Shown here: positions 11,593 to 22,811 of the stretch, in pieces
How positions within the stretch are numbered: the stretch's first letter is position 1
How the letters are laid out: each line of letters starts with the position of its first letter
NCBI GenBank assembly: GCA_027475525.1
Contig: JAMWFC010000012.1
Coordinates: forward strand, 95,831 to 159,830
Source: Macrolepiota albuminosa
Taxonomy: Eukaryota > Basidiomycota > Agaricomycetes > Agaricales > Agaricaceae
Direction: 5' to 3'
Length of the DNA stretch: 64,000 nt
Notes under the pieces: generated by a model
Database searches by the model: none
What the model was told of the DNA's origin: nothing
Seen by the model: only the letters and a program-made list of their open reading frames with translations
Program-made: the position numbers and the translations under genes

Positions 11593-12260
11593 TGTCTATC
11601 CGATGGCAGATCTAGTGGAGGGAGTGGGTGAAAAACCTCGTCGGAGGATTCGAGCTACCTATCGGTCCGTGTTTAAAAGCACGACGCCTCGTTGATTCCT
11701 CACGATGTCGGGGATACGGATCTCAAAGGTTCTCGAAATATAGTGAAGATTCTCGCCTCAGTCCGCATCACCAACCCTGACAACATACACACGCGATTGT
11801 GGATGGATCTCTCGGGTGAAGACGCGGTTTAATGATAGAACCCTATCTGAGTTCTTATTACTCTCAGAGTTCGATCAGCTACACGAAAATGTGGTGATGT
11901 GACAGAAGTGTGCGTGTACCCACTTAACAGAAAAATGAAGCACCAAATAAAGACCAGAGTTGTGTTGGCCTCGAGGCATCCGTCTGGCAAACAAATTGAT
12001 GGAGTTGATGCAATCGAAAATGATGCCTGTCTTCAGGTTGGCAGATCGACGTTATTCCACCGACTGGCTGGTGGTGTCATCGTTGCAACTGGATCAGACT
12101 TCACCGGCACCCATTACGATAAGAATAAGCAACTTGTAATCCATAAAGAAGTCTGTCATCCAGATCCCTCTCGCAGTATGACTTCCATCTTCGCCCTGCA
12201 TATCCCAGAATCATCCGACCATTCTCCAAAGTAACATTGTCTAGTTGCTAGAAGGGTATT
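11593..12260. other. no gene recognised
   Basis: A 111-codon plus-strand frame (11899-12234) has no recognisable domain, and the minus strand is broken. The first part is the upstream region of the gene at 10407-11592. Confidence 0.5.
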
Positions 12261-12940
12261 TCAGGAATGCTGTCTTCCCGTCGAAGATCTTGCTGGAACT
12301 AAATTCAAGTCGGCAGTCCTGGGAAACATGCTTGCACTGTAGGATAGCTCGGTATCGTTCTTTTGGAAGGCCAGCACCATGGGGTTGTAAAACATGTTCG
12401 CTTGAATGGACAATTTATAGTGACCAATATCACCTGGCTTTAGCTGCCAAAGCCTGGGAGGTGATCGACAAATCATCCCGGACCGAAGTAATAATAGCCT
12501 TGAGGTCAAAGACCCGGCAAGCCAGGGCAAGCTTGTGCGGGGAAATGGGCCGAGGTATACTTACACTATAGACTATTTGTCGATCAGTGACGGACAGTCC
12601 CATTGGATGACAACAAGATGTCGGCGGTCCAGAAAACCAATTTCTTGGGTTCAATGAGTGCCACAAAACACGGCTAGGAAGGATCTAGGATGTTTGGCAG
12701 CTTGAAGAAAGTGTCGCTAGAAGTTTCGTGATATAATAATGTTGATGGAAAGGCGAGTGGGCCATTCCCGTAAGCTTTCTTATAAGCTAGCAGAGGATGG
12801 GAAGAAGGAAGGTCGTTTCCTAAGTTAAGATGCCCTCTCAAAGCTTGATCATTGATGGTATGCATGTACGGGGAACGATCATTTGAGGGCAAAATCGTGT
12901 CGATCCATCCACGGCGCGTGAAAATGTATAAGTTGACCAC
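12261..12940 (-). other. possible remnant of an unidentified gene
   Basis: Three minus-strand open stretches (12940-12674, 12666-12430, 12530-12261) have protein-like composition, for example GWIDTILPSNDRSPYMHT and NMFYNPMVLAFQKNDTEL, with stops between them. They could be exons of a gene or a decayed copy. I do not recognise the family. Confidence 0.25.
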
Positions 12941-15719
12941 AACTGCACCTATAGCTTAGGGCTCTCGTATTAGACCCAGTACTTTTGAGCTAGCAGTTGA
13001 CCTAGCCGATTCTTGCGAAACCCGCAGGAAGTATAAACTGTGGTGTTCGATAAGTATTTCATTCGTGCCATTACCGAAGTGAGGGCAATTTCTTAAGAGA
13101 AACATCTGAAGTTAGCGGATCATTAACACTGGTCAGCCAAAGAAGTATAAGTGGGCCTCTTGAGCTGGTCTGGACTGCTGTTCGTATGAAAGCGTACCTT
13201 GGAATCTGATCGGTTATCTCCGCAGATGAATTTCACCTAGACGGAATCGCTGAGTGCTTTGACTGCCACGTCGACAAAATATGTATACCAAACGTTGCAA
13301 GGCAGGCGTCTTGTTGTCGAAGGCATGAGAGACGTTTCTTGTTGAACACTGCAGCTCGTTGAACTACTACAAAGATGACGAAGATAGCACGATACATTAT
13401 GTCCTCGGAACAGAAATTCTTCAAGGCGGAGATCAGTGACAACCTCAGTCCCGTACTTTAACGTTTAACTTTTACTCAGGCACATGTTCATTACCATTTT
13501 CAATACAGTTGAAAGGACAAGATGGGGGAGGTAAAATAAAAGGTGTTGACTATGTATCGCAGACAATATAACTACTCATACACCTGGCTGTACTGTAGAA
13601 CAATAAATTGCCCATAGTACTGAGATCCAGCAAGGACAAGAGCATAATGCATAGTTGGGTACATATGACGTATTATTCATGTGAATACAGTAAAACAAGG
13701 GCGAAAACATACAAGTATGGGTTGGCGACTGCGGGTCTCTCGGATTGTTCTTCTATTTCCAACTTCTATTGGAAGACGTCGAAGCCGAAATGCAAACTTT
13801 CAAAGATGGCACGAAAACCTCGACAAGTTCATATCGCGCAGCCTCGTTCATTAGTCCTCATGGCCAGTCTCTTCTATCACCGCCTTATAATAGCATCAAT
13901 GGACATTTTCCTATCCTCTTCTTCATCTCCTCGACCTTTGGGCCTCCAAACCGACCGAGTTAGCAAATTGCGCAGCTCGGTTTCCGTTGACCTTCAGAGC
14001 TTTTCTTCCGCAATACTAACTCTGTAACGTCAGGAATTCGATGCTAAATCTTGCGGAAAAGTGGCCGGACATGTGTTCTACAGGTCGATGTGTGGTGCGA
14101 GATTGGAGAAACACAGAAGCAGTGATTATTTTGTTCACAATGGACCAACCTCTGAGGGCGCGGAGGATTGCTGCAATTAGGTCAATATCCACGTGAATCC
14201 ATGCGATCGGGCTCTGGAGAGGAAAGAGTAGCGAGCCCGTTTATGGTGGTCATTAACCTTATGAGCTGGCTGAAAACCGGACTCTCAAGGATAATATGGT
14301 TTACAAACCGAGAGTGCGCATAGGCTGACGACGTCACCTGCCTATTAAACAAAGCATGCGGGGTCGTCCGATTCAAAGTGTTGACCACATGATAGATGAG
14401 GGAACAACCATAGGAAGCCCGTATCGAGGACAGTCAAATGTTTTCTCTTTAGGGGCAGAAAGAATAGGGTTTATCCACTCTTCGACATGTTTGCCTTTGT
14501 TTCGCAGCGCGGACCAAACTCTCATTCATTTGATGTCTGAATTTACGACGAAGATTTTTAGTGCAGGGTTAGTGCAGGGACAGAAGTGACTTTCGAACAC
14601 AAAATATAAGCGCCTCGGCGCCTAGCAAAATCTTATCTTATCAAGAAAGGTTGCCTCATTTGGATGTCGAGTTCGCATTAACTGCAGGAATGCAGGTAGA
14701 TCCATATATTATGACAGCTCCAAATATCGAAGAACGACAGATTTCCCCAATCTATCTCCTCTGTATTGCTGGTGCATTCACAACTTCCTCGAGATTAGTT
14801 ATTTACGTCTGTTTACGACTTCGCTCTCCCATATTTATACCAACTTCGACATTCTTTCCCTTCTTTTTTTTGTCTCTGGACGTAACGTACTACAACAACT
14901 CGTACCTCTCGTGTAAGGCAAGGACATACTCTTGCATGTGCCGCTCGCAAGGCCTGACGGTGCCTAAACTTCATTTGCCCGACGATCACTCTTGAACATG
15001 GGGCACAAGTTTCTGTAGATTACTATGTTGTGTTGTGAAAGCTCTTGCAGCTGCTTTAAAGTGTTGATCTCACTCGATGCGTTTTCTTCCTCATTCGCTG
15101 GTATGGGTCACCATGTCAGAGACTCACCCAGAATTTTTGTGGGCATCTGTAGAGAATAAACTTTTCGTCCTTTGATCACCTTTGCCAAGCCTCTGGTACA
15201 CTTGTTAATGTTCGCATGAAATAATTGCCTACAAATCCTGTCGGGTAATGTGGGGGCGATGGGGAAGCAACACTGCTGGTGCTGGAAACTGTGTCCAACG
15301 CTGGAAAAGATGTCATATTGGCCAACCTGCAGTGCAAGTTATCATTTTGGATTCTATCCCATGCTGATTTTTTTAGCACAACTTCTCAAGTCTCTTGTGA
15401 ATACATCCCTCAAGATGTACACTTGTGATCGCAAACGAAATATCTACAGCTGCAATCGCAGTTGGATTTTGGGCAAGGGACAGGATATGCATCCACGTGC
15501 AGGTGAAAATCTTTAAAAGTGTAAGAAAATGTATTAGTATTTATCCCACGAAATCTTTTGAGATATATCTACTTGACACCGTCGGAAACACTAGATTAAG
15601 ACGAGGCATGCACTCGCATTGGTCGCAAGCAGCCATTACATTAGGATTTAGATGAACGAGTGACCACCTACGGCAGAGTACACAGTTTACTTCCAAGCCA
15701 AACCATCCAAAAGGTATAT
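12941..15719. other. 2.8 kb with no recognised gene
   Basis: Open frames here are short, overlap on both strands and show no domain, signal or repeat that I can support. The longest (13608-14027 and 14651-14995, plus strand) have no conserved features. Confidence 0.5.
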
Positions 15720-17043
15720 TCATGAGGATTCCCCGCCACCGATGATTTTGATGATTTTCTCATATACGGTGAAAACAATACCACCACTTAACTGGAAAAA
15801 GGGGGATTCATTAATGAAAGGTACGGTACGCAGACACCAGGAGGCTACTCACCACAAGTCGTGTCAGCCGAGGTGTTGTTCCGGTCCAGAACCGCAGGAT
15901 ACCCTCTTCTGTGAATATGCGATACGCGCAGTGGAAAGAATTGCGGTACTGTGATCGTGCTTCTAGTGACTGCATTCTCGTTTTAATAACACTGCAAGGA
16001 TACACATCAATGTCAGTTACAGGAAAGAAGGAGAAGCAAGGGGTAGACGAACTCGAAAGGCATAGTGGTGTATACCGTGACAAGTCCAGCAACGCCACCG
16101 ATGAGGAAGGTGATAGTACTCGGAAGAGTTTGACCCGGTCGGACAGTCCCTTGGACGAATTGCTTCAAGGTCGAGTATGTCGTGAACCGCACAGCAGAGT
16201 TGGCTCCTTGTCGCATCATCTACGACGCGTCCGTAAGGATAGTTGATTATAGACAAGAGTTCGTGAAACGCACCACGGGGAAAAGTCCTCTATAAACCCC
16301 ACTGATACCTTCTTGGCGAATGATCATACCAGTTCCGTGTATCAATCCGCGATATTGTGGGTTCGGCCGTTTGGCGTCATCGATGAGTTTCGTTCTGTCG
16401 ATGTGAGATTTGATTATACTTCAGAACGATTTGAGGTACACTGACTTGATGGTTTCCGATGGCGTAACGGCAAAGAGAGCCTCCATCATACCCGCTCCAA
16501 GACCAGCAACAAGACTGCGAGGTGCACTGACTTTGCCCTGAAAAACGCGTGAGTACGCGCGACAAAAACGACAAGGCAAGCTACAACGCACCTGGTCGTC
16601 TGCTAACATTTGCTTGAAGTGATCATAACTGACGAATCGTACACCAGCCTTCAAGGCATTTCCCACCACGAGCGCTGAGCATCCAGAGTACAATCCTGTG
16701 ATTCCTTTGGTTTGAAGAGTCTCTTTGATGATTGCAATTGGGCCTTGTTTCTATGTCGCGCCGAATGTGAACACTCTTCGGGCAAAAATACTACAAACAA
16801 TCGGAGCTCACTTTTCCACTAAACTGAGACCGTGTCTTTACAAATTCCGTTGGATATGTGATGAATCTGGTTGACCAAGTCCATCAACAGACTTTCGCCT
16901 TGTAAGATGCTCGGCAGACTCACGCTTCAACGGCTCCAGCTGTTGCGCCGGCAAACCTAATCTCGACTATTAGATCGAGGCATGAGAAAAGGGTGACGAT
17001 GACTTACTTACAGCGAGTGAACGGGATTCTCCTTTTGAACCAT
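15720..17043 (-). CDS. CTP1: mitochondrial tricarboxylate (citrate) carrier
   Basis: The product exchanges citrate/isocitrate for other carboxylates across the mitochondrial inner membrane. Nine exons join in frame: 17043-17012, 16956-16924, 16866-16812, 16750-16592, 16537-16446, 16394-16274, 16219-16053, 15991-15853 and 15791-15720, giving 289 residues. It has the three tandem carrier repeats, each with a PX[DE]XX[KR] signature: YPTEFVKTRSQF, TPSETIKTKLID and MPFDVIKTRMQ. The start at 17043 (MVQKENPVHSLFAGATAGAVEA) gives the usual short N-terminus. An upstream ATG at 17095 is in the wrong frame for exon 2. The gene is divergent from HEM4 with 131 bp between starts. The identification as the citrate rather than another carrier rests on overall resemblance to CTP1. 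Confidence 0.88.
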
Positions 17044-17174
17044 GACGGAAAGAAGTGGTTGGATGTTTTTTCGGAGAAAGATCGGCTTCAGCCATTCGGG
17101 TAAATCTTGACAGTGCTTGGCTTGGCTCGCGTTGCCAAACAATTACTTGACTCAAACAACCACCGAGAAACAGT
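17044..17174. promoter_or_regulatory. shared CTP1/HEM4 divergent promoter
   Basis: Only 131 bp separate the two start codons, so both promoters must lie here or overlap the first exons. The region has a CAAT-like word (CAAACAATTACTTG, near 17140) but no clear TATA box. Confidence 0.45.
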
Positions 17175-18152
17175 ATGGCCAATGTATTGCTTCTCAGAGC
17201 TCCTTCCCATGGCCATGAAGATCGATATCAAATGACTTTTGCGGAGGCAGGGTATCATGCGATATCAGTGCCTGTTCTCGAAACTATCTCGACAAATCTT
17301 CCGACTCTCAAGGATATCATCAGGAGTGGGCCTAGGACGGAAGATATTGACGGAGTTATCATTACGAGTGCCAGGTCCTGTGAAGTTTGGAAAAGTGTTG
17401 TAGGTGACCTCCTGATAGGTTCGTCAGGAGGCATAGGCAAAGGTTTGATATTTCCTAATCTGTTTAATCTAACTTATGCCCTGGTGCCCGCAGACAGCAG
17501 CTGGTCATCAACTCCATTCTACGTCGTCGGACAAGCTACCGCGTCCTCTCTAGACGAAGCGCGTCAAACCTATGGTCGAACTCCGTATAGTCCTGAGGTT
17601 ATCTGCGGCGAATCGTCAGGGACCGGTGAACGCCTTACTGAGTTTATCCTGGGGCTGCCTGTAAAGCCAAAACGCCTCCTGTATCTCACTGGAGATAAGA
17701 ATCGTGAGACGCTCCCATCGATACTCGGGGAGGCAGGCATCGAGCTTCGTTCCGTGAAGGTCTACGAGACTCGAGGTTCACGGACTTTTGAGGCGGATCT
17801 GGAGCAAGCTCTTAGTCAGGCCGACACAGGTTTTGTAAACTCTTTGCATGCTCTCTGATCTGGTCTTCTGAGGCATCGGGCTTTAGCATTTCACCGGTGG
17901 TGGATAGTGCATTTTGCTCCTTCCGTCGCAGAGTTTGTAACTCCAATCTTGGGCAATCACTTCAACTTTGAATCTGTTCAATCTCTTAAAGGACCATCGA
18001 TACCCACCGCAAGAGTTGCTGCAATCGGATCGGTTACAGCTGCGTTTCTTCGGGATGAGCTGCATATCCATGTGCATGTCGTGTCACAGAAACCCACTCC
18101 ACAGGATCTCCTCGCTGCAATCTTAGGCTACGACCGAGATTCAGCATCGTGA
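17175..18152 (+). CDS. HEM4: uroporphyrinogen-III synthase
   Basis: The enzyme cyclises hydroxymethylbilane to uroporphyrinogen III, the fourth step of haem synthesis, in the cytosol. Likely exons are 17175-17442, 17494-17829 and 17887-18152 (289 residues). The N-terminal half has VLLLRAPSHGHEDRYQ and DGVIITSARSCE, the middle has PFYVVGQATA and LLYLTGDKNRETLP, and the end has WWIVHFAPSVAEFV and RVAAIGSVTAAFLRD. All are in the order seen in HEM4 proteins. The first intron is also open for reading (306 residues if kept), but it contains a CTAAC branch site and begins with a weak donor. Haem supply ties loosely to the ferric reductase at 31-33 kb, but they are far apart. Confidence 0.88.
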
Positions 18153-19036
18153 ATCCGGAGTGACTCACTTTTGAGACTAGACCACGCAGTAATAACTTTA
18201 TCCATCCGTTTGTTCCCTTCATGCGGCCGCGGCTACAAATTTGTCGCTGATTATCTTCGGGTCTACCATTCGTTGTGAATATACGTGGCTAGAACAAACC
18301 ATCACGTCGATATCCAGAAAAGGAATAAGGACCGGAGCATGAAGAATTTCTCATCCATTGGTGGTTCTCCCTTTTCTCAGCTGTGAAATTTTGTATTAAT
18401 GGATGTGGAGACGTCGTAAAGTAAAGTTTGACATGTGGATTGTTATTTATATGATGCTCTTGTTTCTTTTTCATCTACGAAAGGTTGAAAGTACATGTAT
18501 CTATGTTGTAGTCATTTATCAAAGTTAATCATGTATTTCGCGTATTCCATAACATCATTAGAACAGAGTTATAACGTCTTTGTGGCGTAACTCAGCCTGG
18601 CAAGCTATAATCAACATTACGCAATCGGCGTTCCTGCTCCAATGGTCATTTCTGCATTGTTACACTTCATGACGCAAACATGAAGTCTAAGTAAATACAA
18701 CGTTGACTCCAACATAGTGGGTCCACGGACCTGGCCCGCTGCGTGTCCAGACGTGCATTGTGTGGCCCATTCCAGCATTTTTCTGCGAGCTGTGGTAAAA
18801 GTATGGGGTAAATGCGGGGTATTTCCGGATTTAGCGACTTTACGATTGCTTATGCACATGATGTCTCTGGTTGCTGATGACATTGACGTTGGTTCTCAGC
18901 AACGTGCACAATTTTCTTGTTCTCTGCCACAACAGCCTCACCCCTATTGAAATTGTTTTGTCTCTACACGCTCTTCTCATCGTCGTCGATGGTGCGCTCA
19001 GAGACACTTGTCTCGGCTTAGCTGACCCAAGGGCTC
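18153..19036. other. intergenic, no gene recognised
   Basis: The stretch contains the 3' region of HEM4 and the upstream region of the Ser/Pro-rich gene. No domain-bearing frame was seen on either strand. Confidence 0.5.
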
Positions 19037-19838
19037 ATGACAGCCGTCGCGGACCCAGGATCATTCGCCAGAGCTGCCACACGGGCCGCATGAGAAACAC
19101 GCAGAGCACGATCCCAGCCACATCAACCGGAACATCCAGCACAAGGAGGCATTGAGCCTGAGGCTTGCATTAGGCAGCATTTTGGGGCCGGTGCGTTGTT
19201 GTCATTACTGAATGTCTGATTGGTTGGTTATGCGGCCGCTCGTCACTCAAGAAACGTCCGTTCACACCTTCGTCTCATTCTCCGTCTGGCACTGCAAGTC
19301 CAGCACACCCCTCGACGTTCGGCAGCCCAGGCACTCCCGGGCTGCCCCCACCGCCTCCACACACAACCCCCATCCATCCTCCTGATTGTTTATTTTCCCG
19401 AGGAGTGCATTTCCCTCATACGCCCTCTCGGCTGGGCCATTCCGTAAGTACGTCACCTGGTCACCCCTTCACACACCTCACCTTGATATGTGGCGGCATC
19501 ACATGTAGGACCATGCCAGGGAGCACATGTGGCCTTCGGGTTCTCCTGGCTCAGCCCCTTCTTCTGCGCCGTACTCTCCCCACAGCGGTAGCGCACAGAC
19601 AGCGTCTCCGACTGATGAGTGCCCGCCGGTCTTGGCGCTGCCTCCATCAGTTGTCTCTGATCCGCAGACTGCGTCCACATTACACGCACCGAATCCACGC
19701 GGCGCTCCGGACAGCGGGCCTGCTCTGTCTGTTAGGAGTGCTAGTGGCTCCGGGTGTGGTACGCCCAGAACGAAATTTATGGAGAAGTTGGAGTCAAAAA
19801 GTGCTTGGGATGCGTTGATCCACGGCTCATTTTCATAA
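19037..19838 (+). CDS. Ser/Pro-rich conserved protein, frameshifted
   Basis: Three exons (19037-19190, 19252-19443, 19509-19838) encode a small protein that I recall from many basidiomycetes but whose function is unknown. It starts MTAVADPGSFARAATRAA, continues with a charged helix (DPSHINRNIQHKEALSLRLALG), then a long Ser/Pro/Thr-rich linker. It ends with the conserved box KFMEKLESKSAWDALIHGS. The frame is broken near 19090: the N-terminal 18 codons run into TGA, while the rest lies one base over. Either the copy is damaged or the read has an indel. Everything after this point is open, spliced cleanly and not decayed, so the break is recent or an error. Low complexity in the middle suggests a disordered protein. 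Confidence 0.65.
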
Positions 19839-20119
19839 CCCCCCTGACTGTTTTCAACTATATCAGAGGGATTTTTTTCTATCACTCCCCTCACACAGGA
19901 TATGTAATATTTGTCTACCACCCTGCTGTATTTCCATGTAGTCGCCTCTGTACAATTGTAACAACAGTGTTTCAATACTGGCCGTGTGGCTGTACAATCA
20001 CGTGGCAATTATAGGACGTCATGTGATCTCTCATCGAAAGATTAACCCGATTCGGCCAGTCCGAGCGAGTCCGAAATTTTGTTCTCCAGTACTCTTTAAA
20101 CCTTTTGTCTTTTGCAAGA

Positions 20120-22114
20120 ATGGAAGCATTCAACACTTACACGACTCCATTGTCGAGGTTCGGCGTTTTGTCTCTTTGATCCTATGATCATATACAGTTT
20201 CTGATCCTGATCTCGCGTTTGGCAGTCGTTATGCCAGTAAAGAAATGGCGCACCTTTTCTCGCCTGCAGTGCGTATGTTTATGTAGCGAATGAAGAGATT
20301 CAGATCCATCTCTTGTCGCATTGTTGTGTTTGTAGAACAGGTTCTATACTTGGCGTGCACTCTGGCTTAATCTCGCCATTGCGGAACGAGAGTTGGGCCT
20401 GCCTATCTCTGAAGAGGCGATCGAACAAATGAAGGCGAACCTTGTCCGTCCCTTTCCAGCTTTTCAGATCATCGTTTCAGTTACTGTCTGACCTTTGATC
20501 TATGTAGCATTTGACCCCTGAGCAATTTGAGACTGCGGCGCAGGAAGAGAAGAAACGCCGTCACGATGTTATGGCTCATGTCCACACTTTTGGCGTTGTC
20601 GCTCCCGCTGCTGCGGGAATCATTCAGTGCGTGTTTCCGTGAAGTACAGATCCATGTCTCACTCCCGCTGGCCTACAGCCTCGGGGCTACTTCCTGCTAC
20701 GTGACAGAGTACGTCCAACCTTTATTTTGTATTTCATCGTGGTGATCTCAACGAACTATCTGTGAATGTAGTAACGCAGACCTGATCTTCTTGCGCACTG
20801 GCTTGACGTACCTCATCAACTCCCTCGCCGTACTCATCTCGCGCCTTTCTGCTTTCGCAGAAGAATACCGTGCGCTCCCCACACTCGGATTCACACACTT
20901 CCAGCCCGCACAACTCACAACCGTCGGCAAGCGCGCGACGTTATGGATCCAAGAGCTCCTTTGGGACCTTCGAAACATCCAACGCGCACGCGATGATCTT
21001 GGTTTCCGTGGTGTCAAGGGAACGACAGGAACCCAAGCTAGCTTCTTGGCGTTGTTTGATGGGGACCACCAAAAGGTATCGTTGATTTCACTTTATCGAA
21101 TGGATAATATCAAACTGTTATGCTGGAACAGGTGGAGACTCTTGATAAGAGGGTCACGGAGCTCTCAGGATTCTCGTATGCCTATCCGGTGACGTCGCAG
21201 ACGTATTCACGCAAGGTCGACATTGACGTCCTTGCTCCCCTCGCGTCGCTCGGCGCGACTGCGCACAAAATCGCGACAGACATTCGGCTGTTGGCTAACT
21301 TGAAGGTGGTTATCTCATGGTTCTATCATGGCACCGTAGTCTCATTCGCATACTGTACAGGAAATGGAGGAGCCGTTCGAGTCGACACAGATCGGGTCCT
21401 CCGCGATGGCATACAAAAGGAACCCCATGCGCTGCGAACGCGTGTGCAGTCTCTCCCGGCACCTCATGGTCCTCCATCAAAATGCACTCATGACATCCGG
21501 TGTCCAGTGGTTCGAGCGCACTCTCGACGATAGGTACACGCCCCTTGATTTTTCATTTTGACGAGAATGATGGATTACCTTTCTCAGTGCAAACCGCCGT
21601 ATCACGCTCCCTGAGGCGTTTTTAACGGCCGACATCGTGCTGTCGACGCTCCAGAACGTGTCAGAGGGATTGGTGGTGTACCCCAAGGTCATCGAGAAAC
21701 GCATCTCGCAGGAACTGCCTTTCATGGCAACGGAAAACGTCATCATGGCTATGGTTAAAAGCGGCGGAGACCGTCAAGAGGCCCACGAGCATATCAGGGT
21801 CAGCATTTCCCCACTTTGTATCGCGCTAACTATGAACTCATGAGTTTGGGTGTGGATAGGTGCTGTCACACGAGGCAGCACACCAAGTGAAGAACCTCGG
21901 GCTCGACAATGATTTGATCGATCGCATTCGTCGCGACCCGTACTTTGACCCCATCAAAGGCCATCTCGACGCGCTCTTGGACCCTGCGAGCTTCATCGGA
22001 CGCGCTCCCGAACAGGTAGACGCGTTCTTGAAGGACTGGGTTGTACCTGCCTTGGCTCCCAAGGAGTTGCAAGAGGCGATCCATCAGAGCAAGAAAGTTG
22101 AATTGTCTGTGTAA
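20120..22114 (+). CDS. ADE13: adenylosuccinate lyase
   Basis: The enzyme acts twice in purine synthesis, splitting SAICAR and adenylosuccinate with release of fumarate. Ten exons join in frame: 20120-20157, 20226-20268, 20336-20443, 20508-20626, 20679-20708, 20772-21075, 21132-21305, 21361-21533, 21588-21798 and 21860-22114. The product is 484 residues, close to the yeast enzyme. The family signature [12 protein letters not shown] lies near residues 283-294. The catalytic-His motif [12 protein letters not shown] lies near 152-163, and [14 protein letters not shown] near 103-116. The second splice acceptor was set to give NRFYTWR, which matches the family. The gene lies in plain tandem with KRE6. 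Confidence 0.93.
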
Positions 22115-22811
22115 AAGAAATTTTTCACATATCATTATCACTGCTTTCATATTTTGTGATTTAAAGAGGGTGTTGGAGGGAAAATTTCATAATTGTACTA
22201 TTGTCAGTTGTGGAGCACAAGCGATCGTGATAACCGCGGCAGAAATCGAGTCATATTTGGGATGATCTACTTAGCATTGGACGTGTCACATCAACGCATC
22301 CGTTGCGACGAAATACGTCACATCCTGAGAAGGTATGTCGTCGATCATATCCAGCTTGGTTACGTTACTTGCGACAATTCATGGAGGAAGTTCAGCAGTT
22401 CCGAGATACAAGTCTTTCATGAAAAAGCTTTATCTATCTGCAACTTGATGCAACTCGAAATAAAAATGTCATCGTATCACTTGGAAGGACCACAACCCAA
22501 CAGGACGAATATCTGACAGAGTAACGCGCTCTATGTTTTTCTTATTGTTCCATGACATGCGGAGCAGCGCCTCTTTGGCTATATCAGGCATCAGAGGACT
22601 GTGGACAGTGATGATATCTGTGACGACGGATTGACAGTGGATTTGTCGCCGTATCAATCTCTCGTTGCCACCATCTATCTTTCTATCCATTCGTTCCCAT
22701 GCTCATCCACAGCTTTCATCTTTCTCCCCAACTACCGTCTTTCCCCAACTCGTCTCTTTCTTTCTTTCTTTCGAAGTACAACAACGTCGGCGACATCTGT
22801 GACGAGAAGGA
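22115..22811. other. intergenic ADE13-KRE6 region
   Basis: The 3' region of ADE13 and the probable promoter of the KRE6 gene lie here. A pyrimidine-rich stretch (22690-22790, CTTT repeats) precedes the chosen KRE6 start, as is common in fungal promoters. Confidence 0.45.

Noticed and set aside
13608..14027. A 139-residue plus-strand gene
   Set aside because: No domain, no codon pattern like the neighbours, and overlapping frames. Not enough to support a call.
16970..17182. Upstream start (17095) for CTP1
   Set aside because: Its frame does not join to exon 2 with any good splice pair, while ATG 17043 gives the canonical carrier N-terminus.
17443..17493. HEM4 read through the first intron (306 residues)
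   Set aside because: The segment is in frame, but it has a CTAAC branch site and a cag acceptor, and removing it joins GK to DSSW before the conserved PFYVVGQA. Kept as the less likely alternative.
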